64,000 bases of DNA from Synechococcus sp. CBW1108 (GCF_015840335.1 NZ_CP060395.1:558001-622000); one strand, 5' to 3'. Positions 27,245 to 36,986 are shown, counted from the stretch's first letter. Program-made: numbers and translations. The notes: a model not told the origin generated them from the letters alone.

Positions 27245-29215
27245 TTGGAACTGCCGATCGATCATTTCCGGTTGCTCGGAGTAAGCCCGACCAGCGACCT
27301 GCAGTCGCTGCTGCTCACCCTGCAGCAGCGGATCGACCGCCCCCCAGAGCATGGATTGACCCAGGACACCTTGAGGGCCAGGGAAGAGCTGCTCAGGGCC
27401 AGTGCCGACCTGCTCAGCGATGGGAGCAGGCGCCAGACCTACGAATCTGACCTGACGGCCCTTGCCAGCAGCGGCCAATCCGTGCTGCCAGCCCTCGATA
27501 TCTCGCCCGGCATGGAAGTGGCTGGTCTGCTGCTGCTGCTCGAAGCGGGCCAGGCCCTGGAGTGCTTCGAGCTGGTCTGCGCTGCCCTGGAGCCACCCCA
27601 GGCACCCATTCTCGGCAATAGCCGCGATGCCGACCTCACCATCCTGGCGGGACAGGCCTGTCTTGCCGCTGCCGCCGACCTGCACCGGCAACGTCGTTAT
27701 GAAGGGGCTGCCCAGATCCTGCAAAAGGGCCTGCAGCTTCTGCAGCGCATGGGCCAGCAACCGGCCATTCGCCAGCAGCTGGAAGACAAGCTCGATAACC
27801 TGCGCCCCTACCGGGTACTTGACCTGCTCAGCCGCAACCTGACGGCCCAGGCCGAGCGGGCCGAGGGGCTGGCCCTGCTGGAGGAGCTGGTCAAGCGCCG
27901 CGGCGGCCTCGAGGGATTCGGAGACCCGAGCATGGGACCGGAGGAATTCCAGGCCTTTTTCAAGCAGATCCGCGCCTTCCTCACCGTCCAGGAGCAGATC
28001 GATATCTTCAGTCGCTGGGCGCCGAGCTCCGCCGCCGCTGATTTTCTCGCCAGCACAGCCCTGACCGCCTCCGGATTTGCCCAGCGCAAACCGGAGCGGA
28101 TTGCGGCCGCCCGCCAACGGCTCGAAGCCAGCAGCCAGGAGGGTCTCCAGCCGCTGATCGCCTGCCAGTTGCTGCTGCTGGGGGAAGTTGAAAGGGCCCA
28201 GGCCACCTTCAAGCAGGCAGCCCCACCGGAGCTCAAGCGCTGGGCCGAACTGCAGAGCCCCGATCCCCTGGCCCAGCTGTGTGCTTACTGCCGCGACTGG
28301 CTCAGCCGGGACGTACTGCCTGGCTACCGCGATCTGGAGGCCGATCCGGATCTGGAGGCTTACTTCGCCGATCGCGATGTGCAGGCCTATGTGGAGCAGC
28401 AGGACCGGCCGACCAGTCCTGCTGCTACCCCCCCCGCCCTGACCTTCACCACCCGGCCCCACAGCTGGGACAAGCCCCTGCTTGATCCACAGGCCTCCAT
28501 TGGGGGCATCGGCTCACCAGCGGCGGCCGGGTCACAGAGTTTTGATCAAGACGAAGATGAAGATGACGGGGAAGAAGAGCCCTGGCTGGCTGGCTGGCGC
28601 TGGCCCCAACTGCAGCGACCATCGCGCCTCTTCCTGGCGGTATGCGTCGGCGTGGCACTTGTGACCCTCGCGGCGGTGATGCGGTTACGGCCCCAGGCCC
28701 CCGGTGCCAGCCGAACCCCAATCGCTGTCGAGCCTGCCCCGCCGCCCCTGCCCGCCCCGGTGCCAGCTCCACCAGCCCCGGTGCCGGCCCCAGCTGCTGC
28801 CCCCGCTTCAGCAGAGCTCCCCCTGCGGGTCGACTCTCCGAGCGAAGCCCAGGTACAGGCCCTGCTGGAAGCCTGGCTGGATGCCAAGGCGGCCATCCTG
28901 GCCGGCAAGGACAGCCGCATGCCCGTGGAGGGCCTGGCCCGCGCAAGCCTGGTGGGGCGGCTCGAAGCGGAGCGCGCCTCCGACCAGGCCCGCGGTGAAA
29001 CCCAGACCATCAGCACCAGCATCACCGGACTGACGATTGAGGAGCGGGACACCAACAGAATCGCCGCCACGGTGATCCTGAGTTACTCGGACCAACGCCT
29101 CAATGCCAAGGGCGATCCGGAGGGAGAGCCCACCAAACTGCAGCTGCGCAACCGCTATGTGTTCGGCCGGGAGGGGGGCATCTGGCGCGTTGCCAGCTTC
29201 AGCAAGGCCCCCTGA
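27245..29215 (+). CDS. ZipN/Ftn2 (ARC6-like) cell division protein
   Basis: 656 residues if TTG 27245 is the start (LELPIDHFRLLG is the conserved N-terminus); no better start exists nearby. The N-terminal J-like region, a helical repeat middle, an acidic stretch (DQDEDEDDGEEE), one transmembrane segment near residues 461-481 (LFLAVCVGVALVTLAAV), a Pro/Ala-rich linker and a C-terminal ARC6-like IMS domain (LLEAWLDAKAAILAG...) match the cyanobacterial ZipN/Ftn2 layout. These proteins tether FtsZ to the membrane at the division site. Confidence 0.88.
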   Translation: MELPIDHFRLLGVSPTSDLQSLLLTLQQRIDRPPEHGLTQDTLRAREELLRASADLLSDGSRRQTYESDLTALASSGQSVLPALDISPGMEVAGLLLLLEAGQALECFELVCAALEPPQAPILGNSRDADLTILAGQACLAAAADLHRQRRYEGAAQILQKGLQLLQRMGQQPAIRQQLEDKLDNLRPYRVLDLLSRNLTAQAERAEGLALLEELVKRRGGLEGFGDPSMGPEEFQAFFKQIRAFLTVQEQIDIFSRWAPSSAAADFLASTALTASGFAQRKPERIAAARQRLEASSQEGLQPLIACQLLLLGEVERAQATFKQAAPPELKRWAELQSPDPLAQLCAYCRDWLSRDVLPGYRDLEADPDLEAYFADRDVQAYVEQQDRPTSPAATPPALTFTTRPHSWDKPLLDPQASIGGIGSPAAAGSQSFDQDEDEDDGEEEPWLAGWRWPQLQRPSRLFLAVCVGVALVTLAAVMRLRPQAPGASRTPIAVEPAPPPLPAPVPAPPAPVPAPAAAPASAELPLRVDSPSEAQVQALLEAWLDAKAAILAGKDSRMPVEGLARASLVGRLEAERASDQARGETQTISTSITGLTIEERDTNRIAATVILSYSDQRLNAKGDPEGEPTKLQLRNRYVFGREGGIWRVASFSKAP

Positions 29216-29224
29216 GCCATCGCT

Positions 29225-29246
29225 GCCGGGGGCAGCCCGGTTTTTA
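29225..29246 (+). terminator. Terminator after the zipN-like gene
   Basis: CCGGG, loop GGCAG, CCCGG, then TTTTT, ten bases after the stop. Confidence 0.75.
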
Positions 29247-29302
29247 CGATCATCTGAATTCCGGGGCCTGGCCCCCACTTCTGCCCCCCGAGCGGCAACT
29301 AA

Positions 29303-30742
29303 ATGTTTGAAGAGCTATCCCAGCGATTTGAGGACGCGGTCAAGAGCCTGAAGGGGCAGGCCTCAATCACCGAAACCAACGTGCAGGGGGCGCTCAAGCA
29401 GGTGCGCCGGGCCCTGCTTGAGGCCGACGTGAGCCTGCCGGTGGTGGAGGACTTCGTTGAGGAGGTGCGGCGCAAAGCTGTCGGGGCCGAGGTGGTGCGC
29501 GGCGTCAGCCCGGATCAGAAGTTCATCCAGCTGGTGCACGAGCAGCTGGTGGACACCATGGGCGGCGAGAACGCCCCCCTGGCCGCCGGCGGCCAGGCCG
29601 GAGCCCCCTCGGTGGTGCTGATGGCTGGCCTGCAAGGCGCCGGCAAGACCACCGCCACCGCCAAGCTCGGCCTGCACCTCAAAGAACAGGGGCGCAAGGC
29701 CCTGCTGGTGGGAGCAGATGTATACCGGCCGGCGGCCATCGAGCAGCTCAAAACCCTCGGCGCCCAGATCGGCGTGGAGGTGTTCAGCCTTGGCACCGAG
29801 GCCAAACCTGAAGACATCGCCGCGGCCGGCATTGACAAGGCCAGGGCCGAAGGCTTCGACACCGTGCTGGTGGACACCGCCGGGCGCCTCCAGATCGACC
29901 AGTCGATGATGGAGGAGATGGTCCGCATCCGCCAGGCCTGCCAGCCCGACGAGGTGCTGCTGGTGGTGGATTCGATGATCGGCCAGGAGGCGGCCGAGCT
30001 CACCCGGGCCTTCCACCAGCAAGTGGGCATCACCGGCGCCGTGCTCACCAAGCTCGATGGCGACTCCCGCGGTGGCGCCGCCCTTTCAATCCGCAAGGTG
30101 AGCGGCGCGCCGATCAAGTTCATCGGCACCGGCGAGAAGGTGGAGGCGCTGCAGCCCTTCCACCCGGAACGGATGGCCAGCCGCATCCTCGGCATGGGCG
30201 ATGTGCTCACCCTGGTGGAAAAGGCCACCAAGGAGGTGGAGCTGGCCGATGTGGCCAAGATGCAGCAGAAGCTGCAGGAGGCCAGCTTCGACTTCTCAGA
30301 CTTCCTCCAGCAGATGCGCATGATCAGGCGCATGGGCTCGCTCGGAGGACTGATCAAGCTGATCCCCGGCATGAACAAGATTGACGACGGCATGCTCAAG
30401 CAGGGGGAGGAGCAGCTCAAGAAGATCGAAGCGATGATCGGCTCGATGACGGAGGTCGAACGCCAGCAGCCGGAACTGCTGGCATCCCAGCCCTCGCGCC
30501 GGCGCCGCATCGCCGCAGGCAGTGGCCACAAACCAGCCGATGTCGACAAGGTGCTGGCCGACTTCCAGAAGATGCGGGGCTTCATGCAACAGATGACCCG
30601 GGGCGGCGGCATGCCGGGGATGCCGGGGATGCCGGGGATGCCTGGAATGCCCGGCCCGATGGGTGGCATGCCCGCAGCCGGCTCCCCAGGGCGAGTTGCC
30701 ACCAAACCAGCCAAGAAACGCAAGGGGTTCGGGCAGCTCTGA
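29303..30742 (+). CDS. ffh: Signal recognition particle protein Ffh
   Basis: The SRP54 GTPase that targets nascent membrane proteins with 4.5S/6S-type SRP RNA. 479 residues. The N domain is followed by the G domain ([40 protein letters not shown]). The Met-rich M domain has [14 protein letters not shown]-like text and LIKLIPGMN. The C-terminus has five or so MPG tandem units before a basic tail ([11 protein letters not shown]). It lies 50 bases upstream of rpsP. Confidence 0.97.
   Translation: MFEELSQRFEDAVKSLKGQASITETNVQGALKQVRRALLEADVSLPVVEDFVEEVRRKAVGAEVVRGVSPDQKFIQLVHEQLVDTMGGENAPLAAGGQAGAPSVVLMAGLQGAGKTTATAKLGLHLKEQGRKALLVGADVYRPAAIEQLKTLGAQIGVEVFSLGTEAKPEDIAAAGIDKARAEGFDTVLVDTAGRLQIDQSMMEEMVRIRQACQPDEVLLVVDSMIGQEAAELTRAFHQQVGITGAVLTKLDGDSRGGAALSIRKVSGAPIKFIGTGEKVEALQPFHPERMASRILGMGDVLTLVEKATKEVELADVAKMQQKLQEASFDFSDFLQQMRMIRRMGSLGGLIKLIPGMNKIDDGMLKQGEEQLKKIEAMIGSMTEVERQQPELLASQPSRRRRIAAGSGHKPADVDKVLADFQKMRGFMQQMTRGGGMPGMPGMPGMPGMPGPMGGMPAAGSPGRVATKPAKKRKGFGQL
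30609..30656 (+). repeat. 9-bp tandem repeat in ffh encoding Met-Pro-Gly units
   Basis: Near-identical units ATGCCGGGG occur in a row and drift to ATGCCTGGA and ATGCCCGGC at the 3' side. They encode [10 protein letters not shown] in the Met-rich tail. Slippage-prone but in frame. Confidence 0.85.
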
Positions 30743-30792
30743 GCACTCGAGCGGGTACATTGGTTGTTTGGTCACCTAGCGGCAAAGCATCG

Positions 30793-31197
30793 ATGATTAA
30801 GCTCCGCCTGAAGCGGTTTGGTAAGAAGCGGGAAGCGAGTTTCCGCCTCGTGGCCACCAACAGCACCTCCCGCCGCGATGGCCGTCCGCTGGAGGAGCTG
30901 GGCATCTATAACCCACGCACCAAGGAAACCCGTCTCGATACCGAGGCGATCAGGGCCCGCCTGAGCCAGGGCGCCCAGCCCACCGACACCGTCCGTTCCC
31001 TGCTGGAGAAGGGCGGGCTGGTCGCTAAGACCGTGCGTGCCGCCGAAGTGGTCGGCAAGCTGAAACAGGCCGAAGCGCGCGAAGCCGCCACCAAGGCCGC
31101 CGCTGCCGCCAAGGCCGCCGAAGCTGCTGCTGCCGCCGCGGCTGAAGCTGAAGCAGCAGCTGCTGCTGCCCCTGAAGAATCTGCCCCTGAAGCCTGA
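30793..31197 (+). CDS. rpsP: 30S ribosomal protein S16 with Ala/Glu-rich tail
   Basis: ATG 30793 gives [21 protein letters not shown], the S16 start; the frame is also open 11 codons upstream. The S16 core ends at about residue 85. A further 45 or so residues are almost entirely Ala, Glu and Lys ([19 protein letters not shown]...). Many picocyanobacterial S16 proteins have such a tail; its role is not known to me. It follows ffh, a gene order common in cyanobacteria. Confidence 0.96.
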   Translation: MIKLRLKRFGKKREASFRLVATNSTSRRDGRPLEELGIYNPRTKETRLDTEAIRARLSQGAQPTDTVRSLLEKGGLVAKTVRAAEVVGKLKQAEAREAATKAAAAAKAAEAAAAAAAEAEAAAAAAPEESAPEA

Positions 31198-31284
31198 GCA
31201 CTTCTTTGAAGGCTGGACTGGCCACCAGCTAGGAACAGGGCTGAGCGCCTGCCCATCCCCGCCGAAATTGCCCTGGCCGCCCTG

Positions 31285-31521
31285 GTGGCCTACGGGCTCG
31301 TCACCTGGTTTACCGGTCTGTTCCCTGGCTATCTGCCCAAGATTGGCGGGCTCTGGTCGGCGATCTCCGCGATTGTGGTTACCCAGGCCACCAGCAGCCT
31401 CGATCCAAAGCTGAGTCCGGGGCTGAATGCCCTGCTGCGCTTCGCCGAATCCTGCATCGGCACCGGTGTGGCGGTGCTCGCGGTGCTGGTCTGGCCCGGC
31501 TCGCGGCGCCAGATCGAGTAG
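31285..31521 (+). CDS. Small FUSC-like two-helix membrane protein
   Basis: GTG 31285 gives 78 residues with LVTWFTGLFPGYL, GGLWSAISAIVVTQATSS and FAESCIGTGVAVLAVLVW. This resembles the N-terminal membrane unit of FUSC-family proteins (WxxISAxVVTQ). The frame is already protein-like 12 codons upstream (RLPIPAEIALAAL), where only a CTG is available, so the true start may be non-standard. Too short for a full transporter. Function unknown. Confidence 0.6.
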   Translation: MAYGLVTWFTGLFPGYLPKIGGLWSAISAIVVTQATSSLDPKLSPGLNALLRFAESCIGTGVAVLAVLVWPGSRRQIE

Positions 31522-31628
31522 GAATACCAGATTCGATAGGGAGATCCGCACCAACCTCGGCCCCCGGGGCCTCCCGTTGCCTGCAGGGCGCTGTCAGGAT
31601 GATGGAAGTTTCCTCCCTCTGGTGCGCC

Positions 31629-32360
31629 ATGCCGGCCAGCAGCAATTTCCAACAAGCCATCCGCGAGGCCCAGTCGAGTGCCCTGGTGGGGCCCAATGTG
31701 GTCAACAAGGCCTTGCCCTACGTGGGCGGAGGCATGGTGCTCACCGCCGCTGGCGTGGTCGGTGGCCTCTCGATGATCGGCAGCCCGATCTTCATGCCCC
31801 TGTTCTGGGTGGCCCTGATCGGCAACTTCATCCTCTTCTTCGTGGCCCAGAACGCCGCCATGAAGGGGAACAACGGCACCGCCCTGCCGATCCTGGCCAC
31901 CTACAGCCTGATCACCGGCTTCACCCTGAGCGGCATCGTGGCCTACGCCGTCAGCGCTGCTGGCGTAGGCGCCATTGGCACCGCCACCTTGGCCACCGGC
32001 ATCACCTTTGTGGTGGCATCAGTGGTTGGTCGGCGCATGAGCGACAACGTCGGCCAGGCCCTAAGTGGCGTGGTGGGACTGGGCATCCTCGGCCTGCTGA
32101 TCGCCATGGTGGTGCAGATCGTCGGCAGTATTTTTGCTCCGGGAGTCTTCAGCGGGGGCACGTTTGAGCTGTTGATCGCCGGCTTCGGCACCGTGCTGTT
32201 CGTCGGGGCCGCCTTCGTCGACTTTTACACCATGCCCCGCACCTATAGCGACGACCAGTATCTGGCCGGCGCCCTGGGCATGTATCTCACCTACATCAAC
32301 CTGTTCATCTTTATCCTGCGGCTGATCATTGCCCTCAACGGCGGCGGCCGGCGCGATTGA
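31629..32360 (+). CDS. Bax inhibitor-1 / YccA family membrane protein
   Basis: 243 residues from ATG 31629; the upstream ATG 31599 is less likely. Seven hydrophobic segments follow, including IMPLFWV-like and FVGAAFVDFYTMPRTYSDDQYLAGALGMYLTYINLFIFILR, the C-terminal BI-1 signature with its Asp residues. Bacterial members are pH-sensitive calcium leak channels or modulators of the FtsH protease. ftsH is in the window, but far away. Confidence 0.88.
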   Translation: MPASSNFQQAIREAQSSALVGPNVVNKALPYVGGGMVLTAAGVVGGLSMIGSPIFMPLFWVALIGNFILFFVAQNAAMKGNNGTALPILATYSLITGFTLSGIVAYAVSAAGVGAIGTATLATGITFVVASVVGRRMSDNVGQALSGVVGLGILGLLIAMVVQIVGSIFAPGVFSGGTFELLIAGFGTVLFVGAAFVDFYTMPRTYSDDQYLAGALGMYLTYINLFIFILRLIIALNGGGRRD

Positions 32361-32392
32361 GACAAGCTTCCTGCTTCAAGCAGCAAGCCTCC

Positions 32393-32417
32393 AGCGCCCG
32401 TAAAGGGCGCTTTTTTA
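32393..32417. terminator. Terminator between the BI-1 gene and the DUF1400 hydrolase
   Basis: AGCGCCC, loop GTAAA, GGGCGCT with TTTTTT following. It serves the plus-strand gene and overlaps the stop region of the convergent gene. Confidence 0.85.
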
Positions 32418-33971
32418 TGGCTGGTTGGCAGGCTCAGGCAGGTGCTTGGTGACATCCCGCAGGGGCATGGTGCTGCTCCCCCAGCCATCGGGGGGCAACT
32501 GGGGCGGACTTCCTGCTGGGGCCTGGCTGGCCGCACTAAACCAAGCCAGGATCAAACCCCGCAAAGGCCCCCCGCCAGTGGTAAGGGAGGAACGCAGATT
32601 GAAGTGGGTCCCCCCCTCGACCAGCACGAGTCGGTGGCCCTCACTGGTTGTTCGCACAGCCCGACCCACTGGCTCAATCGCTTCCGGACCAGGGGGAACA
32701 ACCCAGTCGTTGCTGCCGCTCACCACCAGCACGGGGGCACCCATCCCCTTGGCGGAGTCAACATCGAACAACAGCCGCATCGGCGGACTCACCGCCACGG
32801 CAGCAACCACCCGGGGATCGGCAAGCGCGGCACTGTCGGCTGAACCAACAAAATTGCACTGCAACACCCAGCTGAGATTGCGCCAGGGATGGCGCAGGTC
32901 GTCGCACAGCTTCCGCATCCTGGTGGAGGTCGGCCTGGCCCCGGCCAATTGCAGGGCCGTCGTCGCCCCCCAGGAATGGCCAGCCACCAGCACCGCCTTG
33001 GTGTTCACCGGCCGGCGGAAGTTCAATTGACCCTGGGCCGCCGCATCGATCACCGCCGACACATCCTTGGGCCTCAGCGCCAGTTCTGCCGGTTTCGGTG
33101 GCGGCTGCTTGCCTGAGAGCATGGCCCGCTGCTGGCTCTGATCGCTGCCGGGATGGCGCGGCAGCGCCACCGTGTAGCCATGGCTAGCCAGGTGTGCAGC
33201 CCAGCCCTCGAAATTTCTGGGGTCATCCCAGAGGCCGTGGGAAATCACCACCAGGCGATCTGGGGCAGCTGCGCCGGCGGCCGGCTCCCAGATCACCACC
33301 GCCAGGGGCTCGGGACGGTGGGCCACGTCAATTTTGAGCTCCCGGCTCGCGCTGGCGAACTTCCCGGCCTCCAGCCAGGGCCCCTTGCTGCTCACCGCTG
33401 GCAAGGCGGCAATCAACTGTTCGGCCTGACGGCGTTGGGCCCGGAATCTCTGCAGCGAATAGCCCAGCCGGCCCAGCTCCACCGTGACGCTCTCGCCAGG
33501 AAGATTCTCCAGCACATCCAGCAAACTGATCCCCCCTTTGGCGGCCGCCAGCTCCAGTGCCCGGTGAAACTGGGCCGGCTCAATTGGCTCAGGCAGGCCG
33601 TCGATGTCTCCGAGGGCTCCCACCAACAGCAGCACCTGCTCCAGCAGGGGCGATCCGTTGGCATTGAGCAATACGGCCTTCAGCTCCAGGGGCAGGTTGG
33701 ACTGCAGCACCGCTTTGAGCTTCTGACCGATCACCCCGTTGGTGGCCCGGTCGAGTTCGGCCAAATCGCTATCGCCAGCAAGCAGGGCCGCCGGGCTGCG
33801 CAATTCGGAAACCCGGATGAGGAAGTCGGTCTCCAGCAGGGGCAACCGCAACCGGATGGTTTCAATTGATCTGGCCGCTGGCGGGGCCAGCAGCGCAGCG
33901 GAGCAAAGCCCCATGGCCAAAGCACGAACCAGCCGGGACGCGGCCATCGAGACAAGCCAAGGAGCAGTCAT
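32415..33971 (-). CDS. DUF1400 / alpha-beta hydrolase protein
   Basis: 518 residues. A signal-like N-terminus (RALAMGLCSAALLAPPAA) and a DUF1400 domain (about residues 35-165) precede an alpha/beta hydrolase. The oxyanion region is VISHGLWDDP, the nucleophile elbow is VLVAGHSWGATTAL, an Asp is in SGSNDWVVPP and the His in EGGTHFNLR. This two-domain architecture is common in cyanobacterial secreted or periplasmic lipase-like proteins. The substrate is unknown. Confidence 0.87.
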   Translation of the reverse strand: MTAPWLVSMAASRLVRALAMGLCSAALLAPPAARSIETIRLRLPLLETDFLIRVSELRSPAALLAGDSDLAELDRATNGVIGQKLKAVLQSNLPLELKAVLLNANGSPLLEQVLLLVGALGDIDGLPEPIEPAQFHRALELAAAKGGISLLDVLENLPGESVTVELGRLGYSLQRFRAQRRQAEQLIAALPAVSSKGPWLEAGKFASASRELKIDVAHRPEPLAVVIWEPAAGAAAPDRLVVISHGLWDDPRNFEGWAAHLASHGYTVALPRHPGSDQSQQRAMLSGKQPPPKPAELALRPKDVSAVIDAAAQGQLNFRRPVNTKAVLVAGHSWGATTALQLAGARPTSTRMRKLCDDLRHPWRNLSWVLQCNFVGSADSAALADPRVVAAVAVSPPMRLLFDVDSAKGMGAPVLVVSGSNDWVVPPGPEAIEPVGRAVRTTSEGHRLVLVEGGTHFNLRSSLTTGGGPLRGLILAWFSAASQAPAGSPPQLPPDGWGSSTMPLRDVTKHLPEPANQP

Positions 33972-33982
33972 CCTGGCCCAGC

Positions 33983-34528
33983 TCAGGCCTCGGCTACCGC
34001 CTCAATCGCGGCAGCAATGGCGGCTCTCTGCTCGCTGTCGTACCCCCAGCGTTCCAGGAAGGCCACGTCGTCGCCCTCCCCTGCCGTTGCAGCCAGCAGA
34101 ATCTCCAGCCTCTGCTTGACGGCCAGGGGCTCCAGGCCACGCAGCAATTCGGTGCAGCGCGCCCGCACCCGCTCTGACGCCGCCTGCTGCCCCCCATCCC
34201 CCGCCCGCTGGTGGTGCAAGGCCATGGCGGTGCTCATCGCCAGGTTGCGGACCGAGAGATCCACCACGCCCGCGCCAGCCTGGCGCAGTTGCAGCAACAG
34301 GCCTTCAGGCAGCCGGTCCATCAGGGGGCCGTCACCGGCCAGGCTCACCACGAAAAAGCCGCGGGCCCCATCCCGACTGGCCACCAACTCAGCCACCCGA
34401 TCTGCCAGAACCTCATCGCTGAGTTCGCCGTTCTCCCAGAGGGCCAGCCACTGGGCCGTGATCTCCATGGCCTGCTGGAAGCTGGGCTGGAGGGGAGCAG
34501 CGGAGTCATCTGACGGGGCTGGAGCCAT
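33983..34528 (-). CDS. Conserved hypothetical protein
   Basis: 181 residues from ATG 34528 (MAPAPSDDS); the open frame upstream lies over era and is not used. No signal or membrane segment. The text is helical and acidic (ITAQWLALWENGELSDEVLADRVAELVA, FFVVSLAGDGPLMDRLP). It is probably soluble and cyanobacteria-specific. It lies 11 bases upstream of the hydrolase gene on the same strand, so the two probably form one transcription unit divergent from era. Confidence 0.75.
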   Translation of the reverse strand: MAPAPSDDSAAPLQPSFQQAMEITAQWLALWENGELSDEVLADRVAELVASRDGARGFFVVSLAGDGPLMDRLPEGLLLQLRQAGAGVVDLSVRNLAMSTAMALHHQRAGDGGQQAASERVRARCTELLRGLEPLAVKQRLEILLAATAGEGDDVAFLERWGYDSEQRAAIAAAIEAVAEA

Positions 34529-34621
34529 CGCTGGGGAGATCTCTGGGCGGAGATGCAGCACGCAGCTCCAGCCTATGGGCGAGATCGCCAGCCAGGTGCT
34601 GCCGGCTGCGAGGCTGGAGCC

Positions 34622-35551
34622 ATGGAGTTCCCCGCGACCATCCCGGCCCTGCCCACCAGCCCAGAGGGCTTCCGCTCTGGCTTCGTGGCCCTGATCGGCC
34701 GGCCAAACGTGGGCAAATCCACCCTGCTCAACCAGCTGGTGGGCGAAAAGGTGGCAATCACCTCGCCGGTGGCCCAGACCACCCGCAACCGGCTGCGGGC
34801 GATCCTCACCACCGAGGCGGCCCAACTAGTGCTGCTCGACACCCCTGGCATCCACAAGCCCCACCACCTGCTGGGGGAGCGCCTGGTGCAGAGCGCCCGG
34901 GGGGCGATCGGCGAGGTGGATGTGGTGTTGCTGCTGGTGGATGGCAGCGAGCCGGCGGGCCGGGGCGACGGCTTCATCGTGGAGCTGCTGAAGCACTGCC
35001 GGGCGCCGGTGCACGTGGCCCTCAACAAGAACGACCTGGTGGATCCGGAGCAGGCCGAGCCGCTGGCCGCCAGCTACCGGGAGCTGGCGGGCGACTGGCC
35101 CCTACACCCGGTGAGCGCCCTCAGCGGCGAAGGCACCGGGGCCCTGGTAGCAGCCCTGAGCGCCGAGCTGCCCGAGGGGCCCCATCTCTATCCGGCCGAT
35201 GCGGTCAGCGACCAGCCCGAGCAGCTGCTGATGGCCGAGCTGATCCGCGAGCAGGTACTGCACCAGACCCGCGAGGAGGTGCCCCACTCCGTGGCGGTGA
35301 GCATCGAGCGGGTGGTCGACGACGGCCCCCGCACCGCCGTACTGGCCACGGTGCTGGTGGAGCGCTCCAGCCAGAAGGGCATCCTGATCGGCAAGGGGGG
35401 AAGCATGCTCAAAACCATCGGCCAGGGGGCACGGCTGCAGATGGAGAAGATATTTGAGGGGCCTGTGTACCTGGAACTGTTCGTCAAGGTGGTGCCGGGC
35501 TGGCGCCGCAGCGCCGCCCGCCTGAGCGAACTGGGCTACCGGGGGGACTGA
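34622..35551 (+). CDS. era: GTPase Era
   Basis: The GTPase that binds 16S rRNA near its 3' end and assists 30S assembly. 309 residues from ATG 34622. GRPNVGKSTLLNQ is G1, DTPGIH is G3 and NKNDLVD is G4. The C-terminal KH domain has VAVSIERV and GILIGKGGSMLKTIG. Complete. Confidence 0.97.
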   Translation: MEFPATIPALPTSPEGFRSGFVALIGRPNVGKSTLLNQLVGEKVAITSPVAQTTRNRLRAILTTEAAQLVLLDTPGIHKPHHLLGERLVQSARGAIGEVDVVLLLVDGSEPAGRGDGFIVELLKHCRAPVHVALNKNDLVDPEQAEPLAASYRELAGDWPLHPVSALSGEGTGALVAALSAELPEGPHLYPADAVSDQPEQLLMAELIREQVLHQTREEVPHSVAVSIERVVDDGPRTAVLATVLVERSSQKGILIGKGGSMLKTIGQGARLQMEKIFEGPVYLELFVKVVPGWRRSAARLSELGYRGD

Positions 35552-35575
35552 GGCTCAACCTTGACCGCTGAACCG

Positions 35576-35761
35576 ATGCACGCAAATCAGGCTGACGATT
35601 CGGAGCCGGTCGTCCTTGCCGAAGCCGTTCTGGCTTGCGATTTCAAGGCTGACTTTGACGATGACATCGAGGCGATGTTGGGCGATGTTCAACGCCGAGG
35701 ACCCATACCCCGAGCTGCCCCCCAGACCCGCCCCAGGCAGCTGAGAGAATCGCAGCCATGA
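35576..35761 (+). CDS. Possible small acidic protein between era and the lyase gene
   Basis: An open frame of about 60 codons from ATG 35576 ending in RQLRESQP, with an acidic segment (DFKADFDDDIEAML). Its stop overlaps the start of the next gene by four bases. No family recognised; the opposite strand is also open, so it may be chance. Confidence 0.3.
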   Translation: MHANQADDSEPVVLAEAVLACDFKADFDDDIEAMLGDVQRRGPIPRAAPQTRPRQLRESQP

Positions 35762-36282
35762 GCGAGCCCAGCACCGAGTCACTCACCGACACCGCCCCCT
35801 TCCCTCCCGAGGAGATCGGCGGCTTTCTGCGCCACTGCGCCGGCGAATGGATGGGCCTGCGCAGCCAGTTCGCCCTGGCGGCGGTGGGCGCCGCAGCTGA
35901 GCTCGACACGGAAGACGGCGACGCCTGGCACAGCAGCGAGCGCGGCGAACTGGTGGTGTCCTTTCTGGAACCCGAGGCTCCGGGCGGCGCCGGCGGCCTG
36001 CGGGTCTGCCCCAAGGATGGCGTGGCCCAGCAGCTGCACTTCAGCGCTGACGGCAACTTCCGCAGCGGCGATCAGCAGGGCAGCTGGCAGCTCTGGCCCG
36101 ACGGCAGCCTGGAGCTCACGATCCGCTCCAATGACACCGAGGTGCGGGAGCGCATCTGGTTCACCAAGCCCAACCTGCGGCTGCGCAGCACCGTGGAGAG
36201 CAGCGCCGACGGCAGCCCGGGCCGGGCCAGCTTCAGCTCCGAGATCCGCCGGGTGAGTCGCCCCACCGCCCCGGTGAGCTGA
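35758..36282 (+). CDS. CpcS/CpeS-type phycobiliprotein lyase
   Basis: 174 residues with the family pattern: an N-terminal FLRHCAGEWMGLRSQ (relatives FF..SEGKW.SQR), a lipocalin-like beta barrel and a C-terminal ERIWFTKPNLRLRSTVE...FSSEIRRV. CpcS/CpeS lyases attach phycocyanobilin or related bilins to Cys 84-type sites on phycobiliproteins. Which substrate this one serves cannot be told, since no phycobilisome genes are nearby. Confidence 0.85.
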   Translation: MSEPSTESLTDTAPFPPEEIGGFLRHCAGEWMGLRSQFALAAVGAAAELDTEDGDAWHSSERGELVVSFLEPEAPGGAGGLRVCPKDGVAQQLHFSADGNFRSGDQQGSWQLWPDGSLELTIRSNDTEVRERIWFTKPNLRLRSTVESSADGSPGRASFSSEIRRVSRPTAPVS

Positions 36283-36287
36283 GCCCC

Positions 36288-36986
36288 ATGCGCCTGGATG
36301 TGGTGAGCCTGGCGCCTGAAGCCTTTGCTCCGCTGCTGGCCCTGGGGGTGATCGGCCGCGCCTTTAGCGCCGGCATCGCAGCACTGCACACCCACAACCC
36401 GCGCGACTTCGCCCCCGACAAGTACCGCAAGGTCGACGATGAGCCCTACGGCGGCGGAGCGGGCATGGTGCTCAAGCCCGAGCCGGTGTTTGCAGCGGTG
36501 GAGGCGATTCCGGTGTTGCCGCGGCGGCGGGTGCTGCTGATGAGCCCCCAGGGCAAACCCCTGCAGCAGGCCGACCTGCGCCGCTGGGCCACTGAATACG
36601 ACCAGCTGGTGCTGATCTGCGGCCACTACGAGGGCTTCGATGAGCGCATCCGTGCCCTGGCCGATGAGGAGGTGTCGATCGGCGATTTCGTGCTCACCGG
36701 CGGCGAATTGCCGGCGGCGGTGATCATCAACGGCGTGGTGCGGCTGCTGCCGGGCACCGTGGGAAGCCAGGCCAGCCTGGAGGAGGAAAGCCACAGCGCC
36801 CTGCTGCTGGAGCACCCCCACTACACCCGTCCGGCCAGCTTCCGGGAGCGGGAGGTGCCGGCGGTGCTGCGCAGCGGCGACCATGGCGCCATCGCCCGCT
36901 GGCGCTTCGAGCAGCAGCAGCAGCGCACCCGCGAGCGACGGCCGGATCTTTATGCGCGCTGGCAGGAGCAGCAGCCCCAGCAGTAG
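36288..36986 (+). CDS. trmD: tRNA (guanine-N1-)-methyltransferase TrmD
   Basis: The enzyme methylates G37 of tRNAs, preventing frameshifts. 232 residues. DDEPYGGGAGMVLKPEP, CGHYEGFDERI and SIGDFVLTGGELPA form the SPOUT knot and AdoMet site. It is six bases downstream of the lyase gene and probably in the same transcription unit as era. Confidence 0.97.
   Translation: MRLDVVSLAPEAFAPLLALGVIGRAFSAGIAALHTHNPRDFAPDKYRKVDDEPYGGGAGMVLKPEPVFAAVEAIPVLPRRRVLLMSPQGKPLQQADLRRWATEYDQLVLICGHYEGFDERIRALADEEVSIGDFVLTGGELPAAVIINGVVRLLPGTVGSQASLEEESHSALLLEHPHYTRPASFREREVPAVLRSGDHGAIARWRFEQQQQRTRERRPDLYARWQEQQPQQ

Noticed and set aside
30609-30656. Repeat array as a CRISPR candidate
   Set aside because: Units are 9 bp without spacers and encode Met-Pro-Gly in frame; no spaced direct repeats of CRISPR size were seen anywhere.
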